Program-made: the position numbers and the translations under genes
NCBI GenBank assembly: GCA_016858145.1
Contig: JAEHOE010000101.1
Coordinates: forward strand, 62,001 to 126,000
DNA length: 64,000 nt
Direction: 5' to 3'
DNA from: Edaphochlamys debaryana
Lineage: Eukaryota; Chlorophyta; Chlorophyceae; Chlamydomonadales
Shown: positions 12,245 through 23,554 of the stretch, piece by piece
Numbering within the stretch: the first letter of the stretch is position 1
How the letters are laid out: each line of letters starts with the position of its first letter
Notes under the pieces: generated by a model
Database searches by the model: none
The model's input: the letters and a program-made list of their open reading frames with translations, nothing else
Told to the model about the DNA's origin: nothing

Positions 12245-14069
12245 TCAGGCGGCAGTCGTCCCTGACTGTGGAGGCCGCCGTCTGCTCGAAGAGTTTTGCG
12301 ACTCGACTGACAATCGTATTACAAGGTTATTAGGGCGGGCCTTCGAAGTGTCTTCCCCTTGTGTTGAGCCCTAACATGCCAAGTGATGGACCCAGACGGC
12401 AGGGGGCATTCCATCTGGGCAAGGAAGCATGTCAACTCGCACGGTTTTCTTGGTTCACCGAAGTCTTGCACGTCTCGTCTAATGCAAAGCTATATGATTG
12501 AAAAGCTTGCATCGAAAGCGTCGACTCCTAACCGACATCGTAAGTACCGTACTGAATGAGTCGTTGTGGCCTGCATGGATGGTCACCCCTGTGGGCCCGT
12601 GTCATGGGGCGGACCGCCACCTAAGCTTTCGTCGTGATCGTCGAAGTTGATGTACATTGTGCATTTGTAGTCGTTCGAAACAGCCGCCTGGATGGTGACC
12701 AGGGCAGGCTTAAGGCTCCTGGACGCACGGTTGTGGTAATTGCCCTAGTCTCTTGGCCCGACCGCACACGGGGAGCAGGCCCGCTTGCGATGAAGGGCGA
12801 TGGGAGTGGGGGCGGGCGCCTAGGCACGCAATTACATAACTAGCAGGTGATCCTGCTTGTTTACATACCGGTACTCGATATGTTGTTCCTGTGTCGTTTA
12901 CCTTCGAAGGCAGGGCTTCGGCAGAGTGGCTGCGGCTGATCGCTGGGTCTTGGCGACAAGTCAAGTCTGCGGGGTCGTCCCCGGGCTAATTGAGGCGCCC
13001 GGTCACGCCAATGGTCGCCGTACTCGACTCCAGGGATGGGTTTGAGTTGTGCATCCATTGTCGGGTTGCAGGTGGGCGACGGCCGGCGGAGGATGTGTGT
13101 GGGCCGTGGGGGCCACCCCCGATTGAGACACGCCGAATAACGGTTACACCTTCGCGCTTCGTAGCACATCCCCACGTCCCCCGGGGGCCGCCCCGCGCAT
13201 TGCACCACCAACCAGCCGCCGAACAGCAACACTAGGTTCACTCATCCCAACAGGGGGACTGGAGCGGGCTGGGACGGCCCCATAGTTCAGTAGCGCAACA
13301 CCGCGGCTACTCTACAACGGTCAAAGTAGCGCAACACTCCGCCGGGTACAATACTCCTGCCGTACTTCTCCCGCAGTTTCGGCTGACAAGTCTGCAGACG
13401 TGCCGCGACTGCTAGGGCTGAGGGCCTGGGGAATATGCCGTACACCATACCGTGCCGTGCCAAAGGCCCTATTGTGACTGTTATTGTGTGACGCCCTCCC
13501 ATGCGCACGACCACAGCCCCTCACCCTCCAGCCGAGCCATGCAGCCCTACGGCGTCCGCGGCCCCCGTGGGCCCCTCCGCCCCGGACCGTGCCGGCCCCC
13601 CCTGAGAAACCCGCCGCCGCGCCGCCCCTGCGCACCAGCGGCCCCCGGCTCCTGTCCCTCCTGCCGGGGCTGCGTCCCCTTAGCGCCCCGGCTGCGCAGG
13701 CCGCCTGCAGCGCTGGCCTCCGCCGCAGCCCGCTCGGCCGCCGCAGCCGCTCGCGCCTGCTTCTCCAGAACCGCCGCTGCGTCCAGAATGGCGGTCCGCA
13801 GAGGCCCTGTGGCACCAGCGGGTACAGGGAAGCCAGGTTTGGGAGAGCTGTGAGAAGGCGGTCGGGCTTAGGCCCAAGGGCGCTGACGTGGCTCGTGAAG
13901 CCGGCGAGTGCTGACTCGCAGCTCATGGAGATCATCTTTCAGCGACTGATGTTCTGCCTCCAGGTCCAGCTGACCGTGCCTGACCCAGCTGACCTTGCTT
14001 GGGCCCGCTTGCGTCCGCCACCTCTGCACCCCACCATTATATGCCCTCTATCTCATTCTTGATGTCCCG
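12245..14069. other. Convergent intergenic region, no firm gene
   Basis: This lies between the stop of the VOMI/LamG gene (+) and the stop chosen for the OPR-like gene (-), so it should hold both 3' UTRs. At 13500-13940 the base composition is coding-like on both strands, including a minus-strand Ala/Glu/Arg-rich stretch that could form a coiled coil (AVLEKQARAAAAAERAAAE). I could not connect it to either gene in phase. It may be an unrecognised exon of the OPR-like gene, a small separate gene, or chance in GC-rich DNA. Confidence 0.5.
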
Positions 14070-17000
14070 CTAAATCCGATCCCCCCTGCATAGATAGGGC
14101 GCACCTGAGGGGGCGTAGCCGAGCGCCCTGTACAGCCTGGCTGCCTGAGGGAGTAGGAGGGCAGCACGCGCACAACTCTCAAAATCTTCCTTGCACACCT
14201 ACTTCCCCTTGGGCGTGTAAGGGCTGATAGGCGCCGCTACAGGTGCAGCGTCAAGGTCGGCCCCTCGCAGCCGCATGCCTCCTACATGCGGGCCCACCCC
14301 AGGACCATATGGAAGCCCACCTCAGGCCCCATCGGGGCCCAACCCAGGCCCACCTGTAGCAGCTGTATGGGTGGCAGCGCCCCCGCCCCCGCCGCCTTGG
14401 CCAGTGCGGCCGCGTGCGTACGCAGCGCCGGGCGCCCGGGGTGCAGCCGGGAGGCAGCTAGGCCTGGGGGATTGCGGGGAAGGGGGGAGAAGGGGGCAAC
14501 GGACGGGAGGTCAGCAGGCATGGAGGAAGCCCAGTGGCCGCACGGGATCATCTTGGGCGGGTGCGGCGGTCAGGACCGTTGCAGCCAGGATTCAGGGTGG
14601 GGATCCGGTCGCCTCGTCGCCGCTCTGACAACAGCCAAACCAACGTGCGGTGCACGCTACCTCCATGCAGCCGCCATACGTGCCAACCGCCGCTCCTGCA
14701 ACCGCCCTAACGAACAACCACCCCAACGGACCCACCCTGCAGCAGCTCCAGCAGTTGGCCCGGCTCCAGGCGCCACAGCCGGGGCCGCAGCGCCCGCATG
14801 AGGGCGCCCAGCACCCAGGCTCCCGGGCCTGAGAGCGGAGAAGGGAGGGGGAGGGGGAGGGGAGGGGGGGGGGGAGAAGAGTACATCAAGGGAGCGAAGA
14901 GGACGAGGGGTTAAAGCAGGCCTAGATCACTGCACAACAATGCGGCTGGTCGCAAGCCCGGCAGCCAGCAGTTCCTCGCCCTGCACCCGCTCTTTGTAGA
15001 TTTTCACACCACAAACGGCTTGGTGTGCCTGCCGCTGCGCACCCACCTCCCGGACGTGACACCCAGGCCGCCGCCCCCGGCATCACCCTCGGCAGCGCCG
15101 CCAGAGCCCGCACAAGGGCTGCGGGTGGGGGCGGCAGCTCCTCCCATCCATCCGATCCGTCCACTCCCCTCCGACTCGTGGCCAACGGGCCCCCGGCAGT
15201 CGGGCCCATGTCGTACAGTCGGGCTGTGTCGTACAGCGCCGCCTCGGCCCACACCGCCATGACGGGCGCCAGGGCGGGCGGGAAGCCGGCGCGGGCGGCC
15301 GTGTGGAGCAGCTCGCACCGCACCTCGCTGGCGCCCGGATCTGGATTCCTCCCTGGATCCGCAACTGCAGAACCCCGCCTGCGGCCTGGATCCGGAACCG
15401 GAACCGAACCCGTCCGTGAGTCCGTGTCCCCAGCAGGCTGACTGTGCTGCGTGCTTGGTCCCGCCGCGGGCTCCCCTGCTCCCTCGAGGCCGGGCGGGCG
15501 CCAGCTCCTGAGCGCCCCCAGCCACCACGCCTCCCCCGGGTCCTGACCCATCCGCGCCAGGGCCCGCAGCAGGCGCAGCTGCAGCGCTGCCTCCGCCCCG
15601 GCGGGGGGGCCCCCTCGCCCGCCTGGGGGCGCCCCGGGCAGGGGCGCTGCCGCCAGGAAGGCGGGTAGCCAGGCGCTGCCGGGCTGGATGCGCAGCTGGG
15701 GAGCGGTGCATGGGAAAGGGGTTCAGGGGTGAGGGTGAGCGGTGGAAGAACGGGAGCCTTGGTCCCCGCGCCCAGGGCCTGGCTCATGCCCAGGCCCAGG
15801 CTCAAGGTCCCGCACCTTCCTACTTGCCGCCTTTCCTGCGTGCGGACTGCTGCTGCTGCAACACCATGCTCGACCCCCCTTTCCCCCCCTCCTCCCCCAC
15901 CTGCACCAGCAGCTCAAGCGCCCGCACCCCCGCCTCGGGGGCCCCCAGGGCCTGCCCCTGGGCCGCCTGAGGGGCCGCCAGGCCCGGCCCGGGGGCCGCG
16001 GGCAGCAGCAGGCGCTGCAGCACGGGTGCGGCCCACGCGGGCTCCGCCGCCGCAACCCAGGACTGCCCCTCCCTCGGCGGTTGTGGCGGTTGTGACAGTT
16101 GTAGCGGTTGGGGCTGGGCGTCCGCGAAGCCGTACGCCGCCAGCCCCTCCAGGGCTGTCAGCACCTCGGAGGGGGACAGCTCGCCGGCGCGGGCAGACAG
16201 GGCGTCCGCGTAGGCCTGGGCGGTTGAGCAAGTTGGTTGGGGTGGTTGGGGTGGTTGGTAATGGAGAGGAGAGAGGAAAGACGGCAAGGGATATAGCTGT
16301 TGCTCACGGGCCCGGAGGGCAATGGGACAGTCGCGGTCGCGTCGTGCGCAGGCCCCCCCAAGGCCCGCTCCAGGAAACCAGCGGGCGCTTCTGCACCCAC
16401 TCAAGCCAGGCTCTCCGCAAGCGCGTAACGCCCAGCACTTCCGACCCATGCCGCGCAGCTCCAGCCCCCGTACGGCCCCTGCGCCCCAGCCCCACCTGCA
16501 GAGCCGACCGACGCAGCGGCACCCGCGCCGCCGCCGCCGCCGCCAGCATGCCGCTCAGCCGCCAGGGCGGCGCCTCCGCCAGCACCTCCGCCTCGCCGCG
16601 CCAGGGCTCCAACCGAGCCCCCTGCCCGCCAGCGCCAACGTCGCCGCCAGCGCCGCCAGCGCCAACGCCAGCGCTGCCGCCTGTCCACGAGCCGCTGGCA
16701 GCAGCGGAGGCCGACGCAGGGGACGCAGCGACCGTGGGGCTGGGAAGGGCGGCGGTGGCGGTGGCACCCGGGGCGGTACCGGTGGGGGCGCCACTGCCGC
16801 CGGAGCTGGCTGCGGTTTCGTCGGCGGCTGCGAGCGCCGCCACAGCTGAGGCGGGCGGGCGCAGCGGCGGCGGTGCCAGCTGCCACCGCCGGAGCGCCGC
16901 CACCGCCTCCGCCTCCGCTGGGGTTGCGGCCAGGTACCCCGACGCCCCCGCACCGTGTGTGTACGCACTGCCCAGCGTGTGCAAACCCTGCATCCCCCTA

Positions 17001-17699
17001 GACCCCTGCGACTCATGTACCGCCTCCGATGCCCCTGCTGTTGATGCGGGGGCGGAGCCCGCAGCCGCCGTTGCCCCCGCCGAGGCCCCCGTGGCTGGGT
17101 TCGGGCTGCGGCGCCGCCTGAGCCATGCGACCCGGGCAAAGGTGGTCGGCGCCAGCAGGGGTCGCTGGGCTAGGTCCGTGAGCTCATCGGCGACCTGGGA
17201 CCACTGGGGTGGCGCCGGTATTGGAGAAAGGGGTGGGAGGGACGGCGTCAGGAATGGGCCGGGGTCGACGAACCGGGCTTGGGTGGGCTTGGGTGGGCTT
17301 GGCGTGGGTGCAAACTACAGGGACTCGAGCTAGGTCAGTGGAAGTTGGTATCAAGAACAGCACACGCACCGCGGCGGGTGACATGTCGGGAGGCGGGCCA
17401 GGGAGGTGCAGGCAGGCGAGAGCCGGGTGGGGAGGCAAACCAGCTGCTTCCCACGGGGCCGGGGCCGGGCCCGGGCCGCCAGCAAGGGGGTGGAGCTCCT
17501 GGGGCTCCTTGTTGTGATGTGTGCTGGCCCCCGAGCTGTCCACCACCACGAGGGTTCTGGCAGTCAGCAGAGGGCGCTTGGAGTCACGCGTGCGGCGGAA
17601 CTGGGGCCAGGTGCAAGCTGGCCGGCACCGAGCGGCGCTGGGGAGAGGCTTCGCGGGGGACATCCCCGATTCAGGTCTTGCTAGACCCATGAAACTCAT
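14070..17699 (-). CDS. OPR-like (octotricopeptide / FAST-kinase-type) helical repeat protein, probable organelle RNA factor
   Basis: Minus-strand model of about 798 residues: exons 17699-17370, 17203-16379, 16215-15901, 15695-15047, 14828-14736, 14463-14354 and 14144-14070 (stop TAG). The amino end is Met-Ser-rich, basic and poor in acidic residues, as expected of a transit peptide. A long Ala/Gly/Pro-rich linker follows. Downstream are repeated amphipathic helix pairs of the form L-x-A-L-x-x-L-x-x-x-x-x-x-P: LSPSEVLTALEGLAAYGF, LQLRLLRALARMGQDPGEAW, ALMRALRPRLWRLEPGQLLE and LPPIQLLQAARLYRALGYAP. This pattern is characteristic of the green-algal OPR family, which binds specific chloroplast or mitochondrial transcripts. 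No RAP domain was seen at the end. The donor of exon 2 (GTTTCC, chosen for phase) is weak; the downstream GTGAGC at 16307 would put the next exon out of its best frame. The family call is inference from the repeat pattern. Confidence 0.6.
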
Positions 17700-18152
17700 C
17701 CTGAGCAGCTCGCTAGGAGGGGAAGTACGCTAGGGCGCGCAGGCAAGGATGCATCTCGAGGTCAAGCGCGTGCGAGTTTGTTAACGCATGCGTGATCAAG
17801 ACGATCGAGAGAAGCTTGCATACGTCTTTGCTGTGTGCAGCTGGATGCATCCCGCAAGATGCACCCCGGATGACTGCACTGCGCACGACACGGTGGCGCG
17901 GCACCAACAGCAGCCCGCTTCATCACTAGCAGCGCATAAAGCAAGTTGACATCACAGTGGAACGTTGCAGCACTCCATAAACTCACTGTGCAAACCGAAG
18001 CAACATCGACAGTACCGCCCAGTGGCGCTCGCGTCTTTCTGCTTGAGCCCACCAGTTGCTGCGCCGTAACCTCGCTTATATAGCACAGAGTTGTACTCGG
18101 CTGCCACCGGACGGGGTCGGACCCAGCATCCCCGCAAGGCCGCCCGCGCGCC
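17700..18152. other. Divergent intergenic region (promoters)
   Basis: About 450 bases separate the start codons of the minus-strand OPR-like gene and the plus-strand gene at 18153. The two genes are head-to-head, so both promoters and 5' UTRs must fit here. The stretch is less GC-rich than its surroundings. I saw no convincing TATA box or repeat. Confidence 0.5.
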
Positions 18153-20810
18153 ATGCTTGGCGTATCAGGTGGGAGGCTGCTATCTCTGGCTCTTCCTTTC
18201 TGTACACGTGGGCTCTGGGGCAGCTCGTGGGGGCAGCCCCCGTGGGTTGCCTCCTTCAGCCACCCCCCTCCCTTGCTTCGGGCACCTCCCACCCCAACCC
18301 CATCGCCCCCCTCCCCCCTTCGCCCTACAGCCGGGCGGCGGCCTATCGCCGTGTGGAGGATCCCCGAGGGCTTCCCCGAGAAGCTCACGGGCGCATGGCC
18401 CGCCATCCTGGAAGCTGTGGGGGACCCGGGCCGCGTGACGCGTGACCTTTTTCTCAAGGTGCGGCATGGCATGAGCCCCCCACAGTCGCGGCAGCAGTGG
18501 ACAGGGCTTGTCGCAAAGAAAGTTGGCGAGCAGTGCTCTCAGCAGAGCTACAGGAGCCTGGGCGGGTAGTGACTCAACTTCGGGGATTGCTAGTGAGCTG
18601 CATGGGTGCAGTGCGTGAACTTCAAGAGGTCCGGGACCCTTCCTCAGCCCGCACCAGGGTCAGCGGTGGACAGGGGTTGCCAGTGGGGAAAACGGGGGCT
18701 TGCCCGTGTATCGTTTTCCTATTTCCCCTGCTGCCTCGGCCCCATCAGCATCTTTCCTGTCACCAACCCGCAGACGCTGTACGACGCCATCCCCGGGCTG
18801 AGTGACGCTGAGCTGGATTACGCCAAGCAGGTGGCTCTGGTGGTCCTCCAGCAGGCGAGCAGGGGGTCCCGGACCCGGAGGGGCGCCGGGGCTGGAGGGG
18901 GAAGAGATAGTCGGCCAGGGTTTGGCGCAGCGCTGCAGCAGGGCCCGAGGCTGTGGTTTGTGGCGCGAGGCCCTCCCAGAGGGCTTAGGGATGGGCCCAC
19001 CCAGCCCCCCTCCCTCCTCTCCCCCTCTTGCCCCCCTCAGGCCCGCGGCTCCAACGTCTTCCTGGCCGACCTGGACTACCTGCTGGCCTCCCTGGTGGAG
19101 GTGGGGGGGGGAGGGAGGTGGGAAGGGGAGGGGGGACACGGCGTGTGCCATGCTGACCAAGAGCGCGTCACCTGCGCCGGAGAGGGCGAGGGGCATGGTG
19201 ACGGGGGCGAAAAGGGGCAGGGCGATACTGGGGTGCCAGTGAGCCCCCGGCTCTCGTGTCCACTTCCTAACCACCCCACGAACCGGTCGCCCGTCGTCAC
19301 CCTTCGCATCCCCGCTCTCCTCCACACCGCCCCCGTCTGCAGGGCCGCGTGCACCCCGCCCAGCTGGACGCCGCCCGCCCCTCCCTGGAGGCCTCCATGT
19401 TCTCCACCGGCACCCTATCGCGGGGGACCAAGACCCTGGACCTGATGAAGACCACGGGTGGGGAGCGGGGGCGGGTGGCGGCGTGAGGGACAGGGACAGG
19501 GGCGGATGCCGCAAAGGGAGGCGTGAACCGTGAAGGGGGCAGAACGAGAGTCCCTGCCCCGGTGCCAAGATGCTGCTGCCCCGCCCTTGCGCCCCTGCTC
19601 CAGGCGTCAATTGGAAAGTCCCCAAGGGCTTCCTCAAAAAGTACAACGCAGCAAGCGACCAGGTGCGTCGCGTGGGGGCACTAGCTGGGCGTAAGGCCGT
19701 GAGCGCATGAGAGGTCGCAGCGTCGCACCGGTGTTGCAGGAGTCAGGGGCGGAGGGGCAGCGGAAGCACGCGGTGGCCTCCGGGAGCCCTGTGGGTGCCT
19801 CGCATTGCGTGGCTGCACGAGCCCCGCCAAGCGTTCCCGCCTTCATGCCCCCCTCCCCACCCAACCCACGCCTCCTGTCCCGCCCGCGCACCCCAGGTCC
19901 TGCGCACGGCCGCCTCCCTGGCGGGGGCCGACCTGGACGGGGGCCGTCACGTGGTGGCGGGGGTGTGGGGCAGCGTGGACGTGCCCACATTCCTGGAGGC
20001 GTGCAGGAGGGTGGGTGCACGGGGGCACGGCGGGGGGCGGGAGGTGGGGCGAACGGTGGGGCCGGGTGGAGGGGACGAGGGGGATGCCGGTCGCGCAGGT
20101 CGTACAGTGTGCGAAGGGGCGAGCGGAAAGCGCGGGGCGCGCACGCTGTCGCCGCTTGCTGGATGCCTGGGATCGCCTCTTCTCCAACTCCCACCGCCCG
20201 CCCTCCTCCCCCAGGTGCTGGGGGAGCTGAGCGCTGAGGAGGAGGACTACATCACCAGCATCGCCCAGGAGCAGGTATGGGAGGAGAGTGGGGGGGCCAG
20301 GGCGCAGGGGAGACGGTGGTGGGGATGGGGTTCTGTAAACCCTTGCAATGCAATACCCGTGACCTCAGCCGCGGCCACAAGCCATATCTCCTGCCCGCCC
20401 TGGCGCCCAACACCAACCGCTAACGCAAACCCCCGCTATAGCTAAACAACTCCAAACCGCCAACCCCTAGGTCCCCGCGGGCGCCTCCAACATCCGCGAC
20501 CTGCCGTACCTGGACAAGTGCCTGCAGCAGGGCCGCACGCTTACCTCCATCAAGGGTGGGAGGGGTGGGGGGTTTGGGGGCAGGACAGGCGCGGGAGGAG
20601 AGGGGGACACCGTTGGTAACGCCACCATCCTCCCACGCACAATTTCCTCCTCCGTCCCTCATCCGCCCACGCGCCCTTCCCGCCCCCATCCGCTCTCCCA
20701 TCCCCCACCCCCCAGGCCCCGAGCTGCTCCCCACCATCTTCCTCAATGACACCACCAGCGGCCGCCTGGACGGTCCCTCGCTGCGGCACACGGGGGGGCG
20801 CATCCACTGA
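18153..20810 (+). CDS. Small unknown protein with two-fold internal repeat (degenerate EF-hand-like)
   Basis: Ten-exon model of 270 residues: 18153-18168, 18331-18458, 18774-18854, 19041-19100, 19343-19457, 19604-19662, 19897-20010, 20215-20274, 20471-20555 and 20716-20810 (stop TGA). All phases agree. I do not recognise the family. Two segments align with each other: residues near LFLKTLYDAIPGLSDAELDY and near FLEACRRVLGELSAEEEDY. Each is followed after about 15 residues by a G/A-x-SN motif and D-x-x-Y-L (SNVFLADLDYLL and SNIRDLPYLDKCL). The helix-loop-helix spacing is reminiscent of EF-hand pairs, but the Ca ligands are mostly absent. There is no signal peptide or membrane segment, so it is probably cytosolic or ciliary (inference). 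The third exon ends best at a GC donor (CAG|GCGAGC). Using the internal GTGGCT instead would delete eight residues and spoil the repeat alignment. Confidence 0.8.
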
Positions 20811-23554
20811 GCGGCGGCCGAAGGGGGGCGGGGCCACACGGCACCTCTGCGGTGCACGTGCGGCGGGACGGCTAACCCCCAACGGGCATCCGCCCCCGAC
20901 CCCACGGATGACGCGTTGTGTGGTAGGGATGACGTACAGCTGCTAGGATAGCAAATAAAGCCTCAATTGGCAAGGCATTGCAGCACGTGGACTTGGGAGG
21001 AGCTGGTATAGTGTAGAGGTAGAGGACGTGGAGAACGTGGTGGGTTCAGATGGAGGAAGTGCTGCAAAGTGCTGCAAAGGCGGCACGGCATGCCACGGTA
21101 CGGCTAGCGTGGAGGTGTGGCGTTTGGTGAGTGCTTTGTGGCGAATCACGGAGGGGGGTCTGCGCCCTGTACATACAGCGTTGGGCCCCGGCGCGAGTGG
21201 CAATGGAGACGGGCTGTTTATACCTGGGGCTGTGGGGGGCGCCACGGCTGCTGCCTGAGGGACTCGCCTCGGGGTTAAGTCAAAGAGAAGGCGTTCGGCC
21301 GCAACTGACGCCGTTACAACGGCATGCGGTCTTTCGTGTTTATGCCTGAAGGGCAACCGTTGTCCGCACAGCTGCCTGCCAGACGGTCTGCAGGCCTGAC
21401 TACCCCCTTGTCCTGCAAGACTGGACATCAATCTACTCTACACGCCCATGCCGCCACATCAACCCTTGCCGCCACATCGGCGACGATGCGTATCATTAGG
21501 AAGCTTGTGAGGATAAACCCCGGTGAGAGGAGAGGAAAGACAACTTGCGTATGACAAGCTGAATGAAGCTAAGCGACGGAAGACATCCCCGTCCACAACA
21601 GACGAGCCTCGCCAGCACGATGGCCTCGTCCTGACACGCACGCGAAGGAGCGAGGGTAGCAAACACGGTGTGCACACACAGAGCGCCCAAGAGTGAGGCT
21701 CTGCGCGGCAGAGTCACGACAGTTTCCATGCGACCCCAAGTTATAAACAAGACTAAGCAACATCACGGCATCCGAGCGGTACAAACACTCAGCCAAGCCC
21801 CCAGCGCCTCGGCCGGACCGCACCCCATGCAGAGCATGCATGCACGCACGCACATGTCGTGCGGAGGGCAGTCTCGAGCGGAGGGCATGAGCCCTCTGCA
21901 CGCCTGCCGGCGGCACGCCCGAAGACGGGTAGTTGCCGTGTGCGGTGATGTCGACGCCCACGCAGGGGTACGAGGACCAGACGAAGCCAAACAGCCCCAA
22001 CGCACCAGCTTTACCCCATTGCTGAAGTAGTATGTCCAGTGACGAGCAATGCCGCAACGCCCTACTGCCTACTGCAAAAGATCTACCAAAGGAAAGAGGC
22101 CCTACGTGGCCCTTGTTGGTGTCAAGCCCGATGCCAAGGCCCCAACGCCCATGATTGTCTTCGCGCTGAAGCCATCCCACCCGTGTGCAATGCTTCGTCA
22201 ACCACTTGAAGCAACCAGGTAATTCAGTTAAGGCAAAACGGCTCGGCCAAGCAAGCAAACAGCAGCGCTTGCCGTGGCACATCCATTTGTCGCTAAATGG
22301 GAAGGCAAGACAAGACCCCAAGCCCAGTCAAACATCAGCAAGCGGGGGGCGCCAGCCAGCGCCCACGTCGCCAAACGCACTGCCGCCATCTGGGCGGCCA
22401 TGATTGCAGAGCGCGACTCCTTTCAAGGCAAGTCGCCAACAACCACAACGCGGCAAGCAAGCCCGTAAAACCCATGTGCAAGCTTTCGACTTCTTGCATC
22501 GAAGTCCCTTGCGGCCCCCAGGCCGTGGGAGCTGCCCTACCAGGCGCTGCTAAGATTCGTTTCCAGAACTAGCGCTGCCTCTCCTGTGTGTTATACTCCA
22601 GACCTTTATGTTGCAAGCCCTTAGGCCCTTATGCTCCAAGCATTTATGCTCCGCTTCAAGCCAAGTAACAATTAATGTGCAGGTCATCCCGCAGCGTGCG
22701 GCACGCGCCGCGGAACGCCCTGCCCCTGTAACGTACAAGCCCCGCCCTCCCTCGAAGTGCGTACGGCGCTGACCTCCATCGCAGTTCGTACGGCCCTGCC
22801 CTTTAGAATCATGCCATGAAGTAAGCTCGAGCCATGAAGCCCGCGCGGCCCTAGTGAATTTGGATGCCTGACCACACATCGCAGCACAAAGAAGGAGTTT
22901 AGTGTGCAACCTGCAGCCTTTCGAGCTAGCCCAATCTTGCAAAGCCCAGGCCCACACCTGTACCGAGGGATGCAGACCAGACGCGTCGCTGAGAAATTGT
23001 ACGCACCCAACTATTGCCAATCCCCAGTTTCAACGCCCGTCGAGGACATCCATCAATCGAGAAGGCAACCGAAATCTGAGAAAGCTCGGGAGCCTGATTG
23101 CCACAAAAAGCCATCGCCAGCTTCAGCCAGCTGCATTGAACATCAACGTACTCCTTTACACCTGCCAATCTCGGCAGTGAACCATGCACAAACGCCTCTT
23201 CTGGCCACTTGTGAGCATCCCCGTCTTCTCCACTGACCACGGCCCCCTCTGCCGACAAGCCACTGTGACCAAGCCCTTTGCGTTTTGCGGGCGGTGCTGT
23301 ATAACAGATCTGACACGGGCCGCCCCGCCATTGGAAAGCACTTAGGTTGGGATTTGCGGTCGCAGGGTAGGCTCCTGCACTTCCTGGCTACAGACCACAG
23401 CCCCCGCGCTTGAGGCCTGCATGGGCCGGAAACTGCCGTCTTAGTCGCTCCGACGGGCTGCCCCAAGCCAGCACAAGCGCTTCGGACCGGGCGACAGGGG
23501 CGACGTGCAGCTCTGCTGCCCCTGGGCTCCACCTCCCGCCGTCACGCGGCTGCC
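20811..23554. other. Convergent intergenic region, no supported gene
   Basis: About 2.7 kb between the stops of the gene at 18153-20810 (+) and the VARL gene (-). It should contain both 3' UTRs. Open frames are short and lack family features. A TTACA at 23156-23160 (TGTAA on the minus strand, the usual algal poly(A) signal) lies about 395 bases past the VARL stop. Confidence 0.55.
23156..23160 (-). terminator. Candidate poly(A) signal (TGTAA) of the VARL gene
   Basis: TGTAA on the minus strand, about 395 bases downstream of the VARL stop codon. TGTAA is the standard polyadenylation signal in Chlamydomonas-type algae and normally sits a few hundred bases past the stop. It is a five-base motif, so chance occurrence cannot be excluded. 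Confidence 0.4.

Noticed and set aside
12861..13241. Minus-strand 126-codon frame starting with a hydrophobic segment like a signal peptide
   Set aside because: The first codon is GTG rather than ATG, there are no conserved motifs, and no splice partners extend it; probably chance.
13484..14062. Coding-like stretch on both strands
   Set aside because: No combination of splice sites joined it in phase to the OPR-like gene or gave a recognisable protein, so it is mentioned as unresolved but not called.
15729..17333. 534-codon plus-strand open frame rich in Ala, Pro and Arg
   Set aside because: It is the antisense shadow of the minus-strand OPR-like exons; it has no domain features, and the minus strand has repeat motifs and splice sites.
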